Positions 8,534 through 16,152 of a stretch of 20,455 bases of DNA are shown here, piece by piece; position 1 is the first letter of the stretch, and each line of letters starts with the position of its first letter. Below the pieces are notes generated by a model. It saw only the letters and a list, made by a program, of their open reading frames with translations. It had not been told where the DNA came from and did no database searches. The position numbers were made by a program, and so were the translations under genes. Origin of the DNA: CAYNGH01 sp964396845 (GTDB lineage: Bacteria > Vulcanimicrobiota > JAJTBE01 > CAYNGH01); the NCBI GenBank assembly GCA_964396845.1, contig CAYNGH010000047.1, positions 1 to 20,455 on the forward strand. The letters run 5' to 3'.

Positions 8534-9970
8534 TCAGCGATATGACTTCAGGCTGGTGCCGGGATAGTATTTCTTCAGGCTGGTGCCGGGATAGTATTTC
8601 TTCAGGATCTGCCGGTAGGAATATCCCAGTTTGGTCATTCCAAGAGCCCCATACTGACACATCCCCAGTCCATGACCCCAGCCTCCTCCAAGGGCCTTCC
8701 AGAAACCCCCTTCTTTCTTAATGTGAAAACGGGTGGAATAAAGGGGAGAAATGCTCCCGTCGGGACGGCGAATCATCATAGCAGATCGGATTGCATTGCC
8801 CCTGAGGGTGTGAACTCCCCCATCTGTGTGAACCGTCATCTCCACAACCCTGCCCGAAGGCCCCCGTTTATCGATGGTAATCTTGTTGACTTTCCTGATT
8901 TTATCATCCTTGAGAAAACTGGATATATCCAGGGCCAGCTGTTCATCGGTCCAGATGGCAGACCAGCGGTGATACCCGGAAGAACTGCAAAGGGAGGGAG
9001 GCTCTCTTGGGAGAGTCATCTCAAAATCCTCACCTGATTCCGGCATAGATTCTGCGGTGGCTGAGGGGGACTCTGAACCTTGAGTGTTCAAATCCGGCAG
9101 GCCGTCGCCGGGGGTTATCCTGCAGGGAACCGGCGAGAGATAAGGTATGGGTGCTGTTAAATACACCGACTGGTTGGAGGCGGTACAACCTCCGCAGGTG
9201 GAATGATAGAGGGAATATTGAACAAGCTTCCCTTCATATTCAAGCACTTCTCCCCGGGTGTCGTCCACAGCCCTGCAACTCACCGGGTCCTCGGAATCAT
9301 ATCCCCCGTAAACCTGAAACCGGGTATCCGAAGTGAAGTCATAGCCCTCATTCTCAAACCTTCCCCGGTGGGCCATGGCAAAGGTGCGGGCCACCACCGC
9401 CTGTGCCCGGGCCATCTCCGGGAATCTGGTCTTGAATTCCCTGGGCACAACTCCATAAAGATACTGATCCAGCTCCACAATGTTAATGATTCTTATTGCC
9501 CCGCCTTTTGCCACCAGCCGGATCCTGCCCCGGTAACCCTGACGGTTAACCCTCAGGGGTTTGTCCTCTTGAACAGGTAGAAACATCAGGCTTTCAAAAT
9601 GCCGTTCCCCGGTGGCGTCGGCCACAAGGCCTGTTTCTCCGGGAGAAACCTTGATCACTCCCTCTGCAACACTGGCCCCGACAACTTCTCCTGAAGGGGT
9701 TTGTATCTTTGTGGCGGATTCCGATGAAATCTCCAGGGGTTTTCTCACTGATGCCAGGAGTATCCGCATGATGACGGCTTCCGCCTCATCTTCTGACGGG
9801 GCCGGCGAAGACTTTGGCGATGGCGTGGGTTTTACAGGCTGGATCACGGGGATTGGTTTGATGGCTTGTTCGTCGGGAGAAATGCCGATGCCGATGCCTG
9901 TCCGGGCCGATGCTGAAAGACCCGTCAGCAGTAACAATGCCCACAGGAGAAATATTACTCGTAATTTCAT
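8534..9970 (-). CDS. Secreted SpoIID/LytB-domain protein (peptidoglycan lytic transglycosylase-like)
   Basis: 478-residue exported protein with a signal peptide (MKLRVIFLLWALLLLTGLSASA) and a Pro/Ser-rich linker. A SpoIID domain follows. In Bacillus, SpoIID cuts denuded glycan strands at a Glu in the VVPxE region, and here that region reads GVVPREF. Other hallmarks are RAQAVVARTFA, YHSTCGGCTAS and, near the end, GWGHGLGMCQYGALGMTKLGYSYRQILKKYYPGTSL. Many non-sporulating bacteria carry this domain, so sporulation does not follow. An acidic Ser/Pro insert splits the domain after YLSPVPC. I chose ATG 9970 because it starts a clean signal peptide; the frame is open further upstream to 10117, but that extension is not signal-like. 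The C-terminus carries a duplicated nonapeptide (see the repeat at 8547-8600). Confidence 0.87.
   Translation of the reverse strand: MKLRVIFLLWALLLLTGLSASARTGIGIGISPDEQAIKPIPVIQPVKPTPSPKSSPAPSEDEAEAVIMRILLASVRKPLEISSESATKIQTPSGEVVGASVAEGVIKVSPGETGLVADATGERHFESLMFLPVQEDKPLRVNRQGYRGRIRLVAKGGAIRIINIVELDQYLYGVVPREFKTRFPEMARAQAVVARTFAMAHRGRFENEGYDFTSDTRFQVYGGYDSEDPVSCRAVDDTRGEVLEYEGKLVQYSLYHSTCGGCTASNQSVYLTAPIPYLSPVPCRITPGDGLPDLNTQGSESPSATAESMPESGEDFEMTLPREPPSLCSSSGYHRWSAIWTDEQLALDISSFLKDDKIRKVNKITIDKRGPSGRVVEMTVHTDGGVHTLRGNAIRSAMMIRRPDGSISPLYSTRFHIKKEGGFWKALGGGWGHGLGMCQYGALGMTKLGYSYRQILKKYYPGTSLKKYYPGTSLKSYR
8547..8600. repeat. Exact 27-bp tandem duplication at the end of the SpoIID-like gene
   Basis: 8547-8573 and 8574-8600 are identical 27-bp units, and the first six bases of the unit recur once more at 8601-8606. 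The unit is in frame and doubles the peptide KKYYPGTSL at the protein C-terminus. Because the copies are identical at the DNA level, the event looks recent, probably replication slippage. Confidence 0.95.
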
Positions 9971-10071
9971 TATAAATGTTGATCCTGTTTTTTCGATAAT
10001 TAACCCGCCGGCGTCATAAATCCTTCGTCCCGGGGCTTGTTCCTTCCCGTTGCATGATTGTAATTTTTTTG

Positions 10072-10102
10072 TTGGAATAATTTCCTGATTCTCATGTATA
10101 AT
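10072..10102 (+). promoter_or_regulatory. Possible promoter for the vWA-domain gene, overlapping a divergent signal
   Basis: TATAAT at 10097-10102 has TTGGAA (10072-10077) 19 bases upstream, a long spacer. The ATG follows at 10147 with a strong AAGGGGGT ribosome binding site. On the minus strand TATACA (10100-10095) overlaps the same box and could serve the divergent SpoIID-like gene, leaving it a leader of over 100 bases. Confidence 0.4.
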
Positions 10103-10146
10103 CAAATATAAGAACAAGCAGACAAAATTTTCAAGGGGGTAATGAT

Positions 10147-11421
10147 ATGAGCAAAAAGAAACCTGAATGTCCCAACTGCCGTGACCGGGGAGATGTGGAC
10201 GGTAACCTCAAGTGCGGGGTCTGTGGGAAACAGCTGGAATATGCCGGGGCCGACGGCACCCTGCGGGAAGCGGAAAAAGAACGGAAGTGTCCCCGTTGCA
10301 ATACCGTCAACAGCAGAGATGTGAAACACTGTGAAAACTGCGGTGCTCTTATTGGCAAATTCTGCAGTCATTGCAAGGCCCACCATTTTATCGAAGACCA
10401 GGTATGCCCTGCCACCGGGGAACCAGTCAAGGCAGTCACCCCCCTGCCAAAGGATTCATCAATCATCTCAAAGATAGTTCTGGCAGTTAGCATAGCGATG
10501 ATTCTGTTCTTCGGCTCAATGCTGATGCGTAACGGCAAGGGCGACAAGCCCCAGGGAAACCTGCCCTTCACCCCGGGCAATGGCCAGGTGGTTCTTGTGA
10601 GCAACGGCCAGCCCCGGATTGACGTGGTATTCACCGTTGACACCACCGGTAGCATGGGGGACGAGCTTGAGGTGGTCAAGAGCAAGCTGAGGGATATGGT
10701 TCATACCATCTCCAGCGGACAGCCCAGGCCCCATGTACGTTATGGAATAGTGGCCTACAGGGATCGGGGAGATTTATACATCACACGGAAATACGAACTC
10801 ACCGATAACATCGACTCGATTCAAGCCAGTATCAACGAACTGAAGGCCGACGGCGGGGGGGATATTCCCGAAAGCGTAAATGAAGCCCTTCATGTGACCA
10901 TCAACGAGATGAACTGGGATCATTCCCCCAATACCCGTAAGATGGTATTCCTCATCGGCGATGCAGGCCCCCACATGAGTTATCCCGACGACTATGATTA
11001 CAAGATTATAGCCGAACAGGCCCGGCAGAAGGGTATTGTCATCCACGCCATCGGGTGCTCGGGGATTACATCTCACGGGGAGCCGGAATTCCGGGAAGTG
11101 GCCAAGATCACCGGGGGACAGTTTGACTATCTCACATATCAACAGGCATACCAGAAGCAGGACGGCACCACGGTTCATGTCCTCTCAGCGGGAGAAAGCA
11201 AGTATGTGGTGGATGACACCGCGGACAAGGATGAGTGGAGAGAAGGCTACAAGACCATGCTGGAACGGCGTAAAGCCAAGGCTGCCAGGGATGAGGAGCT
11301 GAAAGAAATGGCCCCGGCGCCGGCAGCATCGGGAGGAAAATTGGAAAACAACCTGGATCAGGTATTGATTCAACAGGTTCAGATGGAAGCAGAACAAATG
11401 GGCGTCAAGTATAAAAAGTAG
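10147..11421 (+). CDS. Zinc-ribbon, transmembrane, von Willebrand factor A domain protein
   Basis: 424-residue protein with an unusual build. The N-terminal 90 residues hold about three zinc-ribbon units: C8/C11 with C23/C26, C48/C51 with C62/C65, and C73/C76, perhaps with C87. A single membrane segment lies at about 105-127. The vWA domain follows from about 157. Its metal-ion-dependent adhesion motif is DTTGS (D165, T167, S169), completed by GGGDIPESVNEAL and FLIGDAGPH. The ribbons are probably cytoplasmic and the vWA domain outside, but topology is inferred. The C-terminus is charged, with an Ala/Pro-rich stretch and a Gln/Glu-rich end. vWA domains bind protein partners through a metal ion; no partner is evident nearby. 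The start is fixed by the ribosome binding site before ATG. Confidence 0.85.
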   Translation: MSKKKPECPNCRDRGDVDGNLKCGVCGKQLEYAGADGTLREAEKERKCPRCNTVNSRDVKHCENCGALIGKFCSHCKAHHFIEDQVCPATGEPVKAVTPLPKDSSIISKIVLAVSIAMILFFGSMLMRNGKGDKPQGNLPFTPGNGQVVLVSNGQPRIDVVFTVDTTGSMGDELEVVKSKLRDMVHTISSGQPRPHVRYGIVAYRDRGDLYITRKYELTDNIDSIQASINELKADGGGDIPESVNEALHVTINEMNWDHSPNTRKMVFLIGDAGPHMSYPDDYDYKIIAEQARQKGIVIHAIGCSGITSHGEPEFREVAKITGGQFDYLTYQQAYQKQDGTTVHVLSAGESKYVVDDTADKDEWREGYKTMLERRKAKAARDEELKEMAPAPAASGGKLENNLDQVLIQQVQMEAEQMGVKYKK

Positions 11422-11426
11422 GAGAA

Positions 11427-11492
11427 CCTGCACAAGCAGGATGCCGCAGGTGGGCTGGAAACAGCTCGCCTGCAGTTTGTTCCGGCCTTTTT
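11427..11492 (+). terminator. Probable terminator after the vWA-domain gene
   Basis: A small hairpin (CCTGC at 11427-11431 with GCAGG at 11436-11440) is followed by a 12-bp stem with two G-U pairs: 11446-11457 with 11462-11473, around a GAAA tetraloop. A T-run comes at 11488-11492, 15 bases beyond the stem rather than directly after it. This is therefore weaker than a textbook terminator. Confidence 0.5.
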
Positions 11493-11639
11493 GACTGACT
11501 TTAAATAGCCCTGCAGAATCATTCTTTAAAAACTTGCCCATCCGGGATAAAAAATAGCGATGATTTTGTTAAACAAGGAAGAACCTTTCCCAAGATGCGA
11601 CAGGTAATCATGTCTGGATATTTCAAGACCGGAGAACTT

Positions 11640-12038
11640 ATGACTGATATGTCAATGAAAACCGATAATGATTGGAAAAGCAAACTGACACCGGAGCAGT
11701 ACCGGGTTACTCGAAAAGGAGGCACTGAACCGCCTCACTCGGGAATATTGCTTCACAACCCCCATAAGGGGATTTATTCCTGTGTATGCTGTGGAAACAA
11801 TCTTTTTGACTCTCATGACAAATTTGATTCCGGTTCCGGCTGGCCCAGCTTCACAAATCCCCTGGCCCAGGAGAATATCCACCAGCGGGAAGATACAAGC
11901 CATGGTATGATTCGCACCGAGGTTCAGTGTTCCCGGTGCGGTGCTCACTTGGGGCATGTGTTTGATGATGGCCCCGGCCCGGGAAAAAAACGATACTGCA
12001 TAAACTCTATTGCCATGAATTTTGAGAAAGCTGACTGA
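11640..12038 (+). CDS. msrB: Peptide-methionine (R)-S-oxide reductase MsrB
   Basis: Cytoplasmic repair enzyme that reduces the R form of methionine sulfoxide in oxidised proteins. About 132 residues, as expected for a stand-alone MsrB. The family signature is complete: LTPEQYRVTRKGGTEPPHSG, two zinc CxxC pairs (CVCC and CSRC), GSGWPSF, HLGHVFDDGP and RYCINS with the catalytic cysteine. This is the cysteine form, not the selenocysteine form. An in-frame ATG at 11595 would add 15 residues, but ATG at 11640 has GGAG five bases before it and gives the usual length. MsrA is not fused or adjacent. Together with the peroxiredoxin-like gene at 19390-19932 it shows some oxidative defence. Confidence 0.95.
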   Translation: MTDMSMKTDNDWKSKLTPEQYRVTRKGGTEPPHSGILLHNPHKGIYSCVCCGNNLFDSHDKFDSGSGWPSFTNPLAQENIHQREDTSHGMIRTEVQCSRCGAHLGHVFDDGPGPGKKRYCINSIAMNFEKAD

Positions 12039-12132
12039 AAAGGATATTGCCAATCAGCAGGGATGAGAAACCCCTGACTCATCACCAATCCTCCTGAGTT
12101 CTCCATTTGTTGACTCCTTTGGAGATTAGCAA

Positions 12133-12160
12133 GAGCCGGCAACTGCCGGCTCCTTTTTTT
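12133..12160 (+). terminator. Rho-independent terminator after msrB
   Basis: GAGCCGGCA (12133-12141) pairs with TGCCGGCTC (12144-12152), effectively an eight-base GC-rich stem with a four-base loop, followed by a T-run at 12154-12160. It is oriented for the plus strand. The last T bases overlap the stop of the converging lipoprotein gene. In that direction it lacks a T-run but may still help. Confidence 0.9.
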
Positions 12161-12743
12161 ATTTTAATCTCAACCCTTTCACATTGGTTTCCGCCAGCTT
12201 TGTTTCCATAGCTCCTCCCATTAAGGCTTTCACTTTTGTGCCCAGGAGAAACCCGGTGCCGGGATCGTAGTAAACATTGATGCTGTTGCCTGCCAGATTT
12301 GTTTCAAACATTACAGCTTCCATTTCATTCCATTTATCGGTCCCCTGGCATATTAATTCTGCAATCCTTGAGCCTGGCTTCATCTGCTTTTTGGGAATCC
12401 ACAGGGGAACCTTGGCCATGACTTCCCGCAAAGGTTCGTTTTTATCGGTCATAAGCCTGGAGTCCACTTCCTCGGTCAATGTTTTTTCCGGATCTTCCAT
12501 CTCGCTTTTTATGCCGTTGGTCTGCATATCCTTGAAGCTGAAGATTACCCGGTAACGGTTTGGACTTATCTTTTCAAAATGATAACTGGCAGTGAAGCTG
12601 GCAGATCCCATCATTGTTCCCAGGGAATGATGATAGGTCAATACCATGCCGTCTTCAACAGGGGCATTTTCACTGCCGGTACAGCTGCAAAACATTGCTG
12701 TTATAACAATCAGAAGTGCTAATAATATGGCTCTGATTTTCAT
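12159..12743 (-). CDS. Putative lipoprotein of unknown function
   Basis: 194-residue protein with a lipoprotein-type signal (MKIRAILLALLIVITAMFCSC). The acceptor cysteine is probably Cys21, though Cys19 is possible. The mature part looks like an all-beta secreted domain, with alternating hydrophobic residues (YHFEKISPNRYRVIFSF) and a C-terminal region ending in VKALMGGAMETKLAETNVKGLRLK. I do not recognise a family. ATG 12743 has AAGGAAAGGAAG just upstream. It begins 24 bases after the ankyrin gene stop, on the same strand, and is the last gene of that string. Confidence 0.75.
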   Translation of the reverse strand: MKIRAILLALLIVITAMFCSCTGSENAPVEDGMVLTYHHSLGTMMGSASFTASYHFEKISPNRYRVIFSFKDMQTNGIKSEMEDPEKTLTEEVDSRLMTDKNEPLREVMAKVPLWIPKKQMKPGSRIAELICQGTDKWNEMEAVMFETNLAGNSINVYYDPGTGFLLGTKVKALMGGAMETKLAETNVKGLRLK

Positions 12744-12767
12744 TGGTCTTCCTTTCCTTTATGCTGT

Positions 12768-14459
12768 TCAGTCATCCAGGGGGGGCTGTGTCGGGTGCTT
12801 TATTGTCCGGGACTGAAGCAGGTCTTCAATTTTTTGTGATTCAACAACCCTGGCAACAGCATCTGGATCATGTTTTTCGGAGTAAAGAGCTTCCATTCGT
12901 GCCTGTCGGGCTTCCACCGCCTGGTGGAGATGGCTTTTCCCCAGAAATGAAGCAGTAGTGGCATCGGCTCCCTTGTCGATGAGAAGTTTCACCAGGTCCC
13001 AGCATGCGCAGTCGATGGCACACTGAAGGGGAGTATGGCCCAGGTAGCCTTTATGATTGATATGAGCACCATTTTCAATCAACATTTTTGCTGTGGCCAC
13101 ATGACCGTTACGGCAGGCCCAGTGCAGGGGAGTCAGTCCCAGGTTGTCGCCGGCATTGACAGGAGCATCAAACTTAAGCAACAGCCGGACAATATGCATA
13201 TGCCCCCCTGCCGAGGCCATGTGAAGGGGAGTCATGTTTTTTCTGGAAACTGCTCTGACATCGGCATTATGGGAAATCAGCATCATAGCTGCTGCGGAGT
13301 GCCCCCGCTGGCTGGCGTAATGGAGAGGGGTTCTGCCGGTTCTGTCCGCGGGGTTAACAGGTATTTTCCTGTCCAGAAGAATCTCCATGGGATCCACATG
13401 GCCTTCCATGGCGCAAAGATGAAGGGGAGTCCGACGATCCTTCTCCCGGCACTCCGGATCTGAACCCTTCTCAATGAGAGTTTCCGTCATTTTCTCATAT
13501 CCCCGGATCGCGGAAAGGTGAAGGGGAGTAACTCCGCCGGGGGTGGCAATTCTGGGGTTGGCTCCTCTGGAAATGAGAAACAGAGCCATCCTGAGCTGAT
13601 TGGCATCGGAGGCTATGTGGAGAGGAGTAAATCCTCCTTCATCGGGATACTCCAGAGGAGAACCTGCATCCAGAAGAAGACGTGCCGTCCGGATATCTCC
13701 CCGACGGGCCGCCAGATGCAGAGGAGTTCTCCCCTGGGAGTCAACCGCCGACGGATCCGCCTTAAGGGATAGCAGAATCTCCACGACTATTTCTGATTCC
13801 GGGGATTCAACCCCCCGATGAAGGGTGGAATTCCCCGATGGGTCGCAACGGGTGAGAAGCCCCGGCACCCGGTTCAATATCTCTTTTATCTCTTGGGTAT
13901 TCCCCTTTTCTATGGCATGAAACAAACGAAATGCAATATCTCCGCTTACCCGGGGCTTTTTCTCAAGAAATTCCATCATATGCCGGGCCTGACTTCGCCG
14001 GGCAGTTTCCAGGGGAGTTACACCGCCGGGGCCAGGCAGGTTGGGGTCTGCTCCCATCTCCACCAGGGTTCCTGCAGTATATGAATTGTTCTGATTTACC
14101 GCCCAGTGCAACGGCGTCATCTGGTTATTGTCAAAGCTGTTAACCTGTGCTCCTTTTTCAATCAACAGCCTGACTGCTTCCCGGTGTCCCAGAAGAGCTG
14201 CCCAGTGAAGAGGTGTTCGCCCATGGGAATCCTGCAGGTCAATGAGGGCCCCTTCTTCCAGAAGAAACCTGAGCATGACCATGTCACCCCGGATGGCTCC
14301 CCAGTGAAGAAGTGTGCGGTCCCGGTGATCCCGGGAATTGATGTTACTGCTGTTGACAAGAACCCTGAGTGCGTCCAGATTCCCCAGTTGCACCGCGTAA
14401 TGAAGAAGAGGCCTTCCCCGGTTCCGGGGAAGCTTTCTCGGATGATTGTTTCTGTTCAA
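12768..14459 (-). CDS. Ankyrin-repeat protein, about 15 repeats
   Basis: 563-residue protein made almost wholly of 33-residue ankyrin repeats. I count about 15, most with the TPLHxAAxxGHxxxxxxLLxxGAxxN consensus. A less regular break after the fifth (about residues 160-200) splits them into a block of five and a block of about ten. No signal peptide, membrane segment or catalytic domain is seen, so it is probably a cytoplasmic protein-binding scaffold. No ATG fits the frame near the front. TTG at 14459, seven bases after a G-rich ribosome binding site, is used. The gene starts 20 bases after the nadC stop, so it seems co-transcribed with NAD synthesis genes, an unexpected pairing. Its DNA is repetitive only because the protein is. 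Confidence 0.93.
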   Translation of the reverse strand: MNRNNHPRKLPRNRGRPLLHYAVQLGNLDALRVLVNSSNINSRDHRDRTLLHWGAIRGDMVMLRFLLEEGALIDLQDSHGRTPLHWAALLGHREAVRLLIEKGAQVNSFDNNQMTPLHWAVNQNNSYTAGTLVEMGADPNLPGPGGVTPLETARRSQARHMMEFLEKKPRVSGDIAFRLFHAIEKGNTQEIKEILNRVPGLLTRCDPSGNSTLHRGVESPESEIVVEILLSLKADPSAVDSQGRTPLHLAARRGDIRTARLLLDAGSPLEYPDEGGFTPLHIASDANQLRMALFLISRGANPRIATPGGVTPLHLSAIRGYEKMTETLIEKGSDPECREKDRRTPLHLCAMEGHVDPMEILLDRKIPVNPADRTGRTPLHYASQRGHSAAAMMLISHNADVRAVSRKNMTPLHMASAGGHMHIVRLLLKFDAPVNAGDNLGLTPLHWACRNGHVATAKMLIENGAHINHKGYLGHTPLQCAIDCACWDLVKLLIDKGADATTASFLGKSHLHQAVEARQARMEALYSEKHDPDAVARVVESQKIEDLLQSRTIKHPTQPPLDD

Positions 14460-14478
14460 GGGGCATCCCCCCGGTGGT

Positions 14479-15327
14479 TTATGGTTTTAACAACAGGGAA
14501 ATATCCGCGGAAGGAGCTGAATGGGTGAGGGAACCGGCAGATATAATGTCAACTCCTGCTTCTGCAAGAAATTTAACCCTGTCCGGAGTGATATTTCCGC
14601 TGACTTCCACAAGGGCACTGTGGTTGATGATTCTGACCGCCCCGGCAACCTGTGAATCCTCAAAGTTATCCAGCATTATCACATCAACCTTGCATTCAAG
14701 GGCTTCGGCAATTTGCTCCAGGCTGGCCACTTCAACTTCGATCTTCAGGGGGTGAGCAAGGCCACGGCGAATCTTTTCCACAGCAGAGGTTATTCCCCCA
14801 GCCAGAGTAATATGATTCTCCTTGATAAGCACCATGTCTGAAAGACAGTAACGGTGATTATGGCCACCGCCACAACGGACAGCATATTTTTCGAGGATTC
14901 TCAAGCCTGGGAGGGTTTTCCGGGTATCGGCGATAACTGCACTGGTACCTTGAACTTCCCGGACAAACCGCGCTGTAAGAGTAGCAATACCTGTCATGTG
15001 CAAAAGAAAATTCAGGGCAGTCCTTTCTGCCATCAGGATGGCGTCACTCCTGCCGGCAAAATGCAACAGTTCATCTCCCCGGGAAAAACTGACGCCATCA
15101 TCGAAACTGCTGGAGAACCTGGCACAGGGATCCAGCCGTGAGATGGTTTTCTCAAAAAGCTCAATCCCCGCCAGAATGCCATCCTGTTTTGCCAAAAGGA
15201 TTCCATCCACCGGCGCGGGTTTGCTCCCTGTCAGCAGTGCCGTGGTGACATCCCCCCAGGACAGGTCCTCCTGCAGGGCTGTATCGATGATTTTGTCGAT
15301 AGTTATGGGATTGTATGGAAAATTCAT
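14479..15327 (-). CDS. nadC: Nicotinate-nucleotide pyrophosphorylase (quinolinate phosphoribosyltransferase)
   Basis: Cytoplasmic enzyme of de novo NAD synthesis. It condenses quinolinate with phosphoribosyl pyrophosphate to nicotinate mononucleotide, releasing CO2. The 282 residues match family length. Recognisable stretches are LQEDLSWGDVTTALL near the N-terminus, ERTALNFLLHMTGIAT, the substrate-binding TRKTLPGLRILEKYAVRCGGGHNHR, KIEVEVASLEQ, DVIMLDNF, and VEVSGNIT with ISAGSLTHSAPSADISL near the end. ATG 15327 has AGGA eight bases upstream and lies five bases after the nadX stop. The substrate comes from NadA, which uses the iminoaspartate made by NadX, both encoded just upstream. Confidence 0.96.
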   Translation of the reverse strand: MNFPYNPITIDKIIDTALQEDLSWGDVTTALLTGSKPAPVDGILLAKQDGILAGIELFEKTISRLDPCARFSSSFDDGVSFSRGDELLHFAGRSDAILMAERTALNFLLHMTGIATLTARFVREVQGTSAVIADTRKTLPGLRILEKYAVRCGGGHNHRYCLSDMVLIKENHITLAGGITSAVEKIRRGLAHPLKIEVEVASLEQIAEALECKVDVIMLDNFEDSQVAGAVRIINHSALVEVSGNITPDRVKFLAEAGVDIISAGSLTHSAPSADISLLLKP

Positions 15328-15331
15328 GTTA

Positions 15332-16152
15332 TCATCCTATGGTTATGGTATAAACCAGAGATTTGACCGCTGCCAGTATGCTGAAGGCCGCCAGTCGGGA
15401 TGTGCGGGGATTCACCTCGAAGGGAACGTTGTCAACACTGATTTGGACATTGCCATGATCAGATTCGATGCTGATCTGATGGCGGTTGACGGAAATCCCC
15501 GGATCTGCAATAACTGTGACATTTGTCCGGGACCGGCCTATTCCTGCATAGGAAAGCACCGCACTGACATTGATGTTCCGGGGAAAAGCCTGAACTGCTT
15601 CCCCGGCAGTGCCTTCAAAGATAACCGTCGGCCCCTCAAGGCCTGACAGGTCAATTCCCTGGTCAAGAATATATTTGCTCCCGGCAAACTTTGACGGATT
15701 CTTTGTGGTGGTAATGCTGACCCTGCGGATACTGTCCGAGGGAATCGCCTTCAAAGCGTCAAGGCCGGCAATGGCCCCTGAGGGAATGAAAAGATGACCC
15801 CCGGTCTGACGAGCCAGCCTTCGCAGGGGACGGATGTCCCCAGGCCTCCCACCGAAGCGATGATGACGGTTTTCCCTTTTTCGATGGCCCAACGGGCAAT
15901 ATCATCAGCTACCTGTTGATGGGCTGCTTCCACGATTACATCGGTATCATCAGGAAAATTGGTGTAATCATCGGTAATGAACAGATCCGGGTAATTCTGC
16001 CGAATTTTTTCTCTTCTTTGGGAATCCGTATCAGAACCCGATGTGACCTGGACATGCTTCTCCCCGGCCAGGTTTTCAATTAAAAAGGATCCTATGGCGC
16101 CCAGGCCAACGATTCCCACCTGAAGTTTGCGGTTTTCCGATAATCTCGTCAA
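15332..16152 (-). pseudogene. nadX: L-aspartate dehydrogenase NadX, split by a one-base frameshift
   Basis: NAD(P)-dependent oxidation of aspartate to iminoaspartate, replacing NadB at the first step of NAD synthesis. The N-terminal half lies in one frame (start at 16152): VGIVGLGAIGSFLIENL is the nucleotide-binding fold and DVIVEAAHQQV the following strand. The family continues in another frame with PLRRLARQTGGHLFIPSGAIAGLDALKA and runs to the stop at 15332. The break is at the four-C run 15838-15841 (GGGG on the coding strand). One extra G would give an unbroken SVGGLGDIRPLRRLAR. Start TTG overlaps the nadA stop as TTGA, and nadC begins five bases after the end. A sequencing or assembly error in the run is as likely as a real mutation, since both halves look well conserved and the operon is intact. 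Confidence 0.88.

Noticed and set aside
9971..10117. 49-residue N-terminal extension of the SpoIID-like protein
   Set aside because: The extension is polar and would bury a clear signal peptide that starts at the ATG at 9970.
11595..11639. Longer MsrB from ATG 11595
   Set aside because: Adds 15 residues not seen in the family, and the ATG at 11640 has the better ribosome binding site.
12768..12770. UGA stop of the ankyrin gene as a second selenocysteine codon
   Set aside because: It follows the last repeat and a polar tail, and the next codons run into the ribosome binding site of the lipoprotein gene.
12900..14400. Regularly spaced similar DNA segments about 99 bases apart, resembling a repeat array
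   Set aside because: They are the codons of 33-residue ankyrin repeats, differ in sequence and lie in one open frame; not CRISPR.
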